Shown: positions 1 through 4,137 of the stretch, piece by piece | Layout of the letters: each line of letters starts with the position of its first letter | Position numbering within the stretch: position 1 is the first letter of the stretch | Origin: JAWLCQ01 sp041687095 | GTDB lineage: Bacteria; Planctomycetota; Phycisphaerae; SM23-33 | Direction of reading: 5' to 3' | Length of the DNA stretch: 5,765 bases | NCBI GenBank assembly: GCA_041687095.1 | Contig: JAWLCQ010000256.1 | Coordinates: 1-5,765, forward strand | Program-made: the position numbers and the translations under genes | Notes under the pieces: generated by a model | Told to the model about the DNA's origin: nothing | The model's input: only the letters and a program-made list of their open reading frames with translations | The model's database searches: none

Positions 1-921
1 TTCGCCCCAGATGGCGGGCGGGCGGCCGGCGGCGTCGATGACGATCACGTCCCCGCTGCGGGCGACGTCGATGGCCTGCACGGGCTTGGACCAGTCCCCG
101 GGGGCGGTGCGGACGGTGACGGCGGGCCCGCAGGCGAAGGCCCCGTCCCACAGGGGACGCAGGCCCGCCAGCGAGGGCAGGTTATGGTAGCCGGTGGAGA
201 CGTTGGCGGTGCGGACGGTCTGGAGGATCTGCCGGACGGTGTCGGCCGTCGAGCGGCGGAAGAGGTCGGACGCCACGCCCTGCCCGGTGTCCAGGGCGCG
301 GCGGATGTCGGCGGTGGCGTGTTGGGGGTCGAGGGCCTTGGTGATGGCACCCCCGACGATGACGACGTCGGCCCCGGCGGCCAGCGCCAGGGCGGCCGTC
401 TCGGAGGTGACGCCCCCGGCGACGGCGAGGGTGAGTTCGCTGGCAGAGCGGATCTCCTTGAGCAGGGCGAAGGGGTCCTGCCCCTGCATCTGGCGATCGA
501 TGGAGCAGTGCACGTCGATCCAGGCGACGCCCCAGTCGGCGAGGCGGGCGCTGAAGGCCACGGGGTCGGGGACCTCGATGAGGTCGACGGCGACGCGGCA
601 GTTGTAGTGCCTCCCCGCCTCCACGCACTCGCGGATCGTGTGCTCCGACGCCGTCCCGCAGACGGTGACGACGTTCGCCCCGGCCTTGGCGGCGGCCTCG
701 GTCTCGATCCGCCCGGCGTCCATCGTCTTCATGTCGGCGATGATCGTGCGGTTGGGGAACCGCTCGCGCAGGGCCCGCACGGCGTCGAGCCCCTCGCTCT
801 TGATGAGGGGCGTGCCGGCCTCGATGTAGTCGGCCCCGCCCAGCACGGCCGCCTGGGCGACGGCGAGGGCACGGGGCAGCTCGATGAAATCCAACGCAAC
901 CTGAAGCTTTGCAGCAGCCAT
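1..921 (-). CDS. hxlA: 3-hexulose-6-phosphate synthase fused to an RraA-like domain (3' end cut off by window edge)
   Basis: The visible 307 residues hold a complete OMP-decarboxylase-superfamily barrel (about residues 4-212) and the start of an RraA/demethylmenaquinone-methyltransferase-like domain (about 238-307). Hexulose-6-phosphate synthase condenses formaldehyde with ribulose 5-phosphate, or runs in reverse to supply pentose phosphates; it is cytosolic. Signatures seen: LQVALDF at 6-12, EAGTPLIKSEG at 34-44, the metal/phosphate motif D63-x-K65-x-x-D68 in ADMKTMDAG, VDLIEVPDP at 112-120, VHCSIDRQMQG at 137-147, AVAGG at 166-170 and GADVVIVGGAIT at 183-194. The second domain shows GPAVTVRT, PGDWSKP, AIDVARSGDVIVIDAAG and WGE, as in the known HPS-RraA fusions. 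The ATG at 921 is chosen because GAGGT precedes it by four bases and MAAAKLQVAL begins the barrel directly. No stop codon is seen, so the protein continues beyond the left edge. Whether the second domain is a regulator or an aldolase-like enzyme is unknown. Confidence 0.93.
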   Translation of the reverse strand, partial: MAAAKLQVALDFIELPRALAVAQAAVLGGADYIEAGTPLIKSEGLDAVRALRERFPNRTIIADMKTMDAGRIETEAAAKAGANVVTVCGTASEHTIRECVEAGRHYNCRVAVDLIEVPDPVAFSARLADWGVAWIDVHCSIDRQMQGQDPFALLKEIRSASELTLAVAGGVTSETAALALAAGADVVIVGGAITKALDPQHATADIRRALDTGQGVASDLFRRSTADTVRQILQTVRTANVSTGYHNLPSLAGLRPLWDGAFACGPAVTVRTAPGDWSKPVQAIDVARSGDVIVIDAAGRPPAIWGE

Positions 922-949
922 GGGTACCTCACAGAAAGCCAAAGCGTCC

Positions 950-978
950 ACTATACGCCCACAGCCAACCGAAGTAAA
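950..978 (-). promoter_or_regulatory. Candidate sigma-70-type promoter of the hexulose-phosphate synthase gene
   Basis: Reading the minus strand, TTTACT (978-973) is followed after exactly 17 bases by TATAGT (955-950). These match the -35 and -10 consensus at 4 of 6 and 5 of 6 positions. Transcription would start near 943, leaving a leader of about 22 nt that contains the GAGGT ribosome-binding site (930-926) in front of the ATG at 921. Spacing and position fit well, but the assignment rests on sequence inspection only. Confidence 0.5.
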
Positions 979-1027
979 CGCGACCCGTCGCCCTGCCAGG
1001 GGCATCGCAAAGCCCCGTCTTCCGTGG

Positions 1028-1068
1028 CACGGGCGTCTCGCCCGTGTGTCGCAGGGGCGTCTCGCCCC
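1028..1068. repeat. Twin hairpins built on a GGGCG-TCT-CGCCC core
   Basis: Two adjacent near-copies of one palindrome. The first has arms 1028-1035 and 1039-1046 (CACGGGCG / CGCCCGTG) with a TCT loop. The second has arms 1054-1059 and 1063-1068 (GGGGCG / CGCCCC), also with a TCT loop. On the minus strand an open frame through them reads GGETPLRHTGETPVPR, a phrase I recognise from spurious ORFs in planctomycete and verrucomicrobial genomes. This suggests a dispersed palindromic repeat rather than a gene. It lies about 110 bp upstream of the hexulose-phosphate synthase start and has no T-tract, so it is not a canonical terminator. Confidence 0.7.
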
Positions 1069-1114
1069 CGCTCGGGGCCGCGCGGGCCGCGAAGACGGGG
1101 GAACTGTCCGGACC

Positions 1115-1248
1115 CTCGAAAACGAACTCAACGCAGTCCTGCGGAACGAAGCCAACGTCTCCTTGCGAAACGAAGCCAATGCCACCGTTCGGAACGAACC
1201 GCCACCCCCGGCGCGCCCGCGCACGCGTTTTCTGCGGAACGAAGCCAA
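1115..1248. repeat. 24-nt degenerate tandem repeat with core GGAACGAAGCCAA
   Basis: Copies start at 1115, 1139, 1163 and 1187, spaced by exactly 24 bases, and each carries a variant of CTGCGGAACGAAGCCAA. The 1139 copy is the clearest, 1163 reads TTGCGAAACGAAGCCAA, and 1115 and 1187 are more diverged. A further copy identical to the 1139 copy over 17 bases lies apart at 1232-1248. Because 24 is a multiple of three, open frames through it give 8-residue repeats (RNEANVSL-like on plus, GFVPQ-like on minus), which can be mistaken for a repeat protein. No start with a ribosome-binding site or independent domain supports coding. It looks like a dispersed intergenic repeat family. Confidence 0.75.
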
Positions 1249-1710
1249 ACTTAGGCAAGACATCCGGTTTTTCCCATTCTCCAACCTACCCATCACTCCC
1301 ATCGCCGATTCTCCCGCCGCCGCGGCCTCGCCCAGCGTCCCCGCCGACCCGCGCACCGGCATGCGCATGCACCTGCGGACCGCCGACAACTCGGCGCGCA
1401 CCGGCAGCGACCCTGCGCAAGACGCCCCCATTTCACCACGCCTCCCCGCCCCTCCAAGCAATTTCGCCCAACGATTTCCTACGTCCGCCTCCACCAAGGC
1501 TTTACGAAACCGAATCCCCGCTCTGTGAGAGCCCCCCACCCCCCTCGTCACTCCCCGCAGACCAAGGCCGCAGTCATCTGGCGTCCCGACTCCCCCGAAG
1601 AGCCAGCTACGGTCTCCCCCCGAACTCCCCAACCCGGGATGTCCAGAAGACCGGTTCCTGCCCTCCTCTCTTCCGCCCCCTCATTCCACCCGTGCTTTGG
1701 TCGAGGCAGT
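1249..1710. other. Non-coding pyrimidine-rich stretch, no gene seen
   Basis: Several frames are open here, but they give low-complexity Pro/Ser/Arg-rich peptides without a recognisable domain and without ribosome-binding sites. The plus strand is strongly C-rich, with runs such as GAGCCCCCCACCCCCCTCG near 1529. That composition, rather than selection, removes stop codons. No tRNA, rRNA or transposase remnant is visible. The run directly after the last 24-nt repeat copy (CCATTCTCCAACC and following) may belong to the same dispersed repeat family, an impression I cannot test here. Confidence 0.6.
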
Positions 1711-1739
1711 GTCCACCAGACGATCTGGACATATATAAT
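1711..1739 (+). promoter_or_regulatory. Candidate promoter with adjoining palindrome, upstream of the stress operon
   Basis: A perfect TATAAT lies at 1734-1739 in a short AT-rich island (ATATATAAT) within very GC-rich DNA. No good -35 box sits at the usual distance; the best, TGTCCA at 1710-1715, matches three of six positions with an 18-base spacer. The missing -35 is replaced by a palindrome, CCAGA-CGA-TCTGG (1716-1728), flanked by GTCC and AC so that GTCC...GGAC also faces inward. This looks like an activator or repressor site, or an alternative-sigma promoter. Transcription would begin near 1746, giving a leader of about 225 nt before the GTG at 1972. Confidence 0.5.
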
Positions 1740-1793
1740 GGGATGTATGGAACACCTGCTGAAGGGTTCCAGCCGGCAGTGGGGCAGGCTGTC

Positions 1794-1813
1794 AGCTTCG
1801 CGGGGGCGAAGCT
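1794..1813 (+). promoter_or_regulatory. Strong stem-loop in the stress-operon leader (hairpin 1)
   Basis: AGCTTCGC (1794-1801) pairs perfectly with GCGAAGCT (1806-1813) around a GGGG loop. GTC (1791-1793) can extend the stem with GAC (1816-1818) across a two-base TT bulge. There is no run of T residues after it, so it is not a typical intrinsic terminator. It may stabilise the leader RNA, serve as a protein-binding element, or belong to a small RNA released from the leader. Confidence 0.55.
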
Positions 1814-1862
1814 TTGACTGCACGATCACGCGACACGTGTAACGGGGCGACAAGAGCATGCT

Positions 1863-1886
1863 GGCCCTCCCGGGGAGGGACGGGCC
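1863..1886 (+). promoter_or_regulatory. Strong stem-loop in the stress-operon leader (hairpin 2)
   Basis: GGCCCTCCC (1863-1871) pairs with GGGA (1877-1880) and GGGCC (1882-1886) around a five-base loop, with C1881 as the only bulge. It is nine pairs long and almost all G-C, so it should form in any transcript starting near 1746. Its role is unknown. It sits about 85 nt before the start codon and, like hairpin 1, is not followed by a T-tract. Confidence 0.55.
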
Positions 1887-1927
1887 ACAAGGGGTATGGG
1901 GTACGACCGCGACCGGGAGTCTTCCGG

Positions 1928-1974
1928 GCTCCAGAGCGATATGCCCCCTGACAAGCGGGTGGAGCTACGCCGTG
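1928..1974 (+). promoter_or_regulatory. Ribosome-binding site of the first stress gene and possible pairing partner
   Basis: GGAG at 1961-1964 lies seven bases before GTG 1972-1974 and decides the start. The upstream hexamer GCTCCA (1928-1933) is the exact complement of TGGAGC (1960-1965), so it could hide this site. A second upstream GGAG (1916-1919) could compete for the same CTCC (1929-1932), which makes two mutually exclusive pairings possible. Short complementary stretches are common in GC-rich DNA, so the binding site is well supported while the switch is only a hypothesis. Confidence 0.5.
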
Positions 1975-2388
1975 ACCAAGAGAAACAGCAAAGAAGACAA
2001 GACGATCCCCGTTGCGCGGGAAGAGGTGCGGGTCGGGAAACGGAAGCGCGAAACGGCCCGGGTTGTTGTCACCAAGACCGTACACGAGCGCAAGGAAGTG
2101 GTGGATGAACCACTCGCAAAGGAGACCGTCAGGGTGGAGCGCGTGGCGGTGAATCGGTTCGTGGCACAGCCGGAACCCGTGCGACAGGAAGGGGACGTGA
2201 CGATCATCCCCCTATACGAGGAACGACTGGTCGTGGAGAAGAAGCTCCTCTTGCGGGAGGAAGTTCGAATCACCCGCGAACGCACCGACATACGGGAGCC
2301 CCAGGAGGTTACGTTGCGCACAGAGGACGTTCAGGTTGAACGGCGGCCTCCGGGCGGAAAAGCGACACCGCGTTCGCAGAACACATGA
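1972..2388 (+). CDS. Stand-alone DUF2382 (YsnF/AvaK-type) stress-associated protein
   Basis: A 138-residue, highly charged protein made almost entirely of a DUF2382 (YsnF/AvaK) domain; its biochemical role is unknown. The two halves of the domain are visible. Residues 12-63 run from IPVAREEVRVGKRKRETARV through ETVRVERVAV. Residues 75-124 run from DVTIIPLYEERLVVEKKLLL through EDVQVERR. The family shows this alternating pattern of glutamate/arginine and valine, which predicts long amphipathic beta strands. No signal peptide or membrane segment is present, so it is probably cytoplasmic. Relatives are often reported among heat, desiccation or general stress genes. The GTG at 1972 is preferred to an in-frame ATG at 1858, because GGAG lies seven bases upstream and the extra 38 residues look like translated leader. 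Only 19 bases separate it from the next gene, which carries the same domain, so the two are probably co-transcribed. Confidence 0.85.
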   Translation: MTKRNSKEDKTIPVAREEVRVGKRKRETARVVVTKTVHERKEVVDEPLAKETVRVERVAVNRFVAQPEPVRQEGDVTIIPLYEERLVVEKKLLLREEVRITRERTDIREPQEVTLRTEDVQVERRPPGGKATPRSQNT

Positions 2389-2407
2389 ACAGGAAGGAAG
2401 CACGAGC

Positions 2408-3382
2408 ATGGACACACGAAGCGACCACACATTGGTAGGCGTCTATGAGACGCAAGCCGAGGCCGACGACGCGCGCCAGGATCTTCTCTCGTCAGGATTC
2501 TCCGAATCGCAGATCACTCTCAACCCGCAGGCCACCGGCGCCCGCACCGCCGAGACCGGAGAGGAGAGCTTCTGGGACAAGGTCAAGGACTTCTTCAACC
2601 CGGGGGAGCAGGACATCTACGAGGAAGCCTCCCGCCGGGGGCACGCCCTGCTGAGCATCAACGTCGCCGAGGGCGACGTCGACCGCGCGGCGGACATACT
2701 CGGCAGGCACAATCCGATCAATGTGGCGGAGAAGGAAGCTCAGTGGCGAAAAGCCGGCTGGGCCGGGGGCCGCCAAACGGAAGAAGCCGGGGAGCAGAAG
2801 ATCCCCGTGGTCGAAGAACAGATGAAGGTTGGCAAGCGCGCCAAGGAGCGCGGAGGCGTGCGGGTCTTCCGCCGGGTCACTGAGACTCCGGTCCAGGAGG
2901 ACGTGCGACTCCGCGAAGAACACGTTTACGTTGATCGCGAGAAGGTCGACCGCCCAGCACACGAGGCGGACTTCCGCGAGCAGACCGTCGAGGCCAGCGA
3001 AACCCGAGAGGAACCGGTGGTCAGCAAGGAAGCACGCGTCATCGAAGAGGTGACGATCGGCAAGGACGTTCAGGAGCGCACCGAAACCGTGAAGGGAACG
3101 GTTCGGCGGGCCGACGTGGAGATCGAGGAACTCGACCAGGATTTCCACCGCGACTTCGAGACGCGCTATGCAGACCGCGGTTACCAGTACGCTCACTCGC
3201 GTGAAGCGTACCGGTTTGGGCAGACCCTTGCCTCCCATCCCGACTATCGCGATCGTGGCTGGAAAGAGGTCGAGCCCGAAGCCCGCGACCTCTTCGAGCA
3301 GAAGAACCCCGGCCGCTGGCACGAGTTCAAGGACGCCGTCCGCTACGGCTACGAGCGCACGAGGCAGCACAAAGCGGCGTAG
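2408..3382 (+). CDS. General-stress-protein-17M-like plus DUF2382 domain protein
   Basis: A 324-residue protein with three parts. Residues 7-107 resemble the general stress protein 17M/YflT module: HTLVGVYETQAEADDARQDL begins it, SGFSESQITL follows, and after FWDKVKDFF and the hydrophobic strand HALLSINVAE comes VDRAADILGRHNPINV. Residues 131-242 form a DUF2382 domain (IPVVEEQMKVGKRAKERGGV to ADVEIEEL). Residues 247-318 are the tail often found after this domain: HRDFETRYADRGYQYAHSREAYRFG, then HPDYRDRGWKEVEPEARDLF and PGRWHEFKDAVRYGYER. The ATG at 2408 has AGGAAGGAAG seven bases upstream; translation from further up would overlap the preceding gene in another frame. It is soluble and highly charged, with no transmembrane segment. 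Pairing with a second DUF2382 gene suggests a stress-induced unit whose products may interact, which is inference. The molecular function of the family is not established. Confidence 0.88.
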   Translation: MDTRSDHTLVGVYETQAEADDARQDLLSSGFSESQITLNPQATGARTAETGEESFWDKVKDFFNPGEQDIYEEASRRGHALLSINVAEGDVDRAADILGRHNPINVAEKEAQWRKAGWAGGRQTEEAGEQKIPVVEEQMKVGKRAKERGGVRVFRRVTETPVQEDVRLREEHVYVDREKVDRPAHEADFREQTVEASETREEPVVSKEARVIEEVTIGKDVQERTETVKGTVRRADVEIEELDQDFHRDFETRYADRGYQYAHSREAYRFGQTLASHPDYRDRGWKEVEPEARDLFEQKNPGRWHEFKDAVRYGYERTRQHKAA

Positions 3383-3439
3383 CGCCCTTGCATGCCGCCA
3401 CGCCCGGCTCCAGTTCGGCCATAGCGCTTCGGCGACAGT

Positions 3440-3512
3440 GCCTCGAAAAAGGGGACAGGCACCTGCGCGGCAAGAAGCATGCCGCTACGGAGTCAGTCCC
3501 CTTTTTCGAGGC
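3440..3512. repeat. Perfect 17-bp inverted repeat, REP-like palindromic element
   Basis: GCCTCGAAAAAGGGGAC (3440-3456) returns as its exact reverse complement at 3496-3512. Inside, GCGGCA (3467-3472) pairs with TGCCGC (3480-3485), so the element can fold into a long hairpin with an inner stem. It starts 58 bp after the stop of the stress operon. Sequences of the type AAAAAGGGGACAGGCACC are familiar to me from intergenic repeats in planctomycetes and some other phyla, which points to a dispersed palindromic element. It could also stop or stabilise the upstream transcript, but no T-run follows the stem, so I do not call it an intrinsic terminator. Confidence 0.75.
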
Positions 3513-3544
3513 TCCCTGCGCCTCTCCCGCCTTCGGCTCCCGGC

Positions 3545-3591
3545 GATATCCGGTGACACCAGATATCCGGTGACACGATATCCGGTGACAC
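3545..3591. repeat. Three tandem copies of GATATCCGGTGACAC
   Basis: The exact 15-mer GATATCCGGTGACAC occurs at 3545-3559, 3562-3576 and 3577-3591. The first two copies are separated by two bases (CA) and the last two abut. The third copy runs into the left arm of the 24-bp inverted repeat. The close spacing rules out CRISPR repeats; a tandemly expanded arm of a palindromic element fits better. Confidence 0.85.
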
Positions 3592-3734
3592 CATACTGTT
3601 TATCGCATGACGTTATGCCAAAGAGCGGATAGTGTGTGAGCATGGCACGGAAATCAGTAAGGTGTCCCCGAGTTTCAAGGTGTCCTCGAGTTTCCAGATC
3701 CCTACTACCCATAAACAGTAAGGTGTCCCCGGAT
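3580..3734. repeat. 24-bp inverted repeat enclosing 107 bp
   Basis: The left arm (3580-3603) and the reverse complement of the right arm (3711-3734) agree at 22 of 24 bases. Shared cores are GACACC and TACTGTTTAT. The enclosed 107 bp contain no convincing gene. A short frame from ATG 3642 begins Met-Ala-Arg-Lys, which recalls the start of some REP-associated tyrosine transposases, but nothing after it resembles one. The layout suggests a non-autonomous REP-like element, possibly a decayed remnant, mobilised in trans. No target duplication was identified. Confidence 0.65.
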
Positions 3735-3736
3735 AC
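3655..3736. repeat. AAGGTGTCCCCGAGTTTC repeat, two tandem copies and a third partial
   Basis: AAGGTGTCCCCGAGTTTC at 3659-3676 is directly followed by a copy with one change (T for C) at 3677-3694. A third partial copy, AAGGTGTCCCCGGATAC, lies at 3720-3736 as part of the right inverted-repeat arm. The 16-mer CAGTAAGGTGTCCCCG occurs exactly at 3655-3670 and 3716-3731. The core GGTGTCCCCGG is close to the reverse complement of the CCGGTGACACC units to the left. The whole 3545-3736 block is therefore built from one short motif used in both orientations. Confidence 0.8.
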
Positions 3737-3765
3737 AAGTGGACACTTGGGATCTGCAGATCTGC
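3736..3765. repeat. Adjacent short palindromes CAAGTG-GA-CACTTG and GATCTGCAGATC
   Basis: CAAGTG (3736-3741) and CACTTG (3744-3749) form an inverted repeat with a two-base centre. One base later comes the perfect 12-bp palindrome GATCTGCAGATC (3751-3762), which overlaps a second 10-bp palindrome GCAGATCTGC (3756-3765). They close the right edge of the palindromic cluster. They could be protein-binding sites or simply the boundary of the repeat element. Confidence 0.65.
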
Positions 3766-3767
3766 GG

Positions 3768-3883
3768 GCGGGTTGGGGGCCGGAGGCGTACGCCAAAAGG
3801 CCAAGCCGTTCCGGGAGCGGGTTGGGGGGCAGAGGCGGTGCCCGGAGGGGGCGGCATACAGGGGGGGGCGGCATACGGGGGGG
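3768..3883. repeat. G-rich tandem repeats with quadruplex potential
   Basis: Two 21-bp units beginning GCGGGTTGGGGG lie at 3768-3788 and 3817-3837, with two mismatches and a 49-bp period. Further on, GGGGGCGGCATAC occurs at 3847-3859 and 3864-3876, followed by a run of seven G (3877-3883). Runs of five, eight and seven G separated by nine and eight bases could form a G-quadruplex on the plus strand. No gene covers this stretch. Confidence 0.65.
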
Positions 3884-3990
3884 CGTCCTGACGACCAGGA
3901 GCCGCACGGGACCGCTTGCCCGTTTGGCGTTCGCCCCCGGAAGACCCCTCCGCCCCCGGGACGGTACGCAGCCAGGCCGCGCAAGCGGCC

Positions 3991-4115
3991 GAGCGACTCA
4001 TCGCGGCGCAGCCTCGGCAAAGCCGGAAGCGGAGACGCTCACGCGCCGGATGCCGTGTCCCGCACGCAGAGGGCTCCGCTGCGCTCCGCCCTCTGCACGC
4101 CCTACGGCCCACACG
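3991..4115. repeat. 125-bp repeat, copy A (downstream of the lipoprotein-like gene)
   Basis: This block matches 5439-5563 in the same orientation at 118 of 125 positions with no gaps. It contains a perfect nine-base inverted repeat, GCAGAGGGC (4066-4074) and GCCCTCTGC (4088-4096), with a 13-base loop. Copy A ends 22 bp past the stop codon of the minus-strand gene at 4138, so its hairpin could affect the 3' end of that transcript. No T-tract follows the hairpin on either strand. Frames through both copies give near-identical Arg/Ala-rich peptides, which should not be read as a protein family. Confidence 0.85.
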
Positions 4116-4137
4116 TCCACGGATCCTCGCTGTCGTG

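Noticed and set aside
184..1254. Long plus-strand open frame (356 codons) opposite the hexulose-phosphate synthase gene
   Set aside because: It is Gly/Asp/Arg-rich with no domain, and it is the antisense shadow of a clearly recognised gene. The high GC content suppresses stop codons.
920..1817. Overlapping plus-strand frames (202 and 257 codons) giving NEAN- and TKP-containing repeat peptides
   Set aside because: They arise from the 24-nt repeat and the C-rich stretch. They lack ribosome-binding sites and domains, and two frames are equally open.
1858..1971. Upstream in-frame ATG that would lengthen the first DUF2382 protein by 38 residues
   Set aside because: There is no good ribosome-binding site, the extra residues resemble no family member, and the stretch contains hairpin 2. 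GTG 1972 has GGAG at the right distance.
2492..3370. Minus-strand frame of 292 codons opposite the 17M/DUF2382 gene
   Set aside because: The plus strand encodes recognisable domains over the whole stretch; the antisense product is low-complexity hydrophobic sequence from complementary codons.
3440..3512. Intrinsic terminator of the stress operon
   Set aside because: The stem is long and perfect, but its arms are 39 bases apart and no T-run follows; a dispersed palindromic element fits better, though effects on transcription are not excluded.
3545..3591. Short CRISPR array
   Set aside because: The three repeats are separated by two and zero bases, so there are no spacers, and no cas gene is visible.
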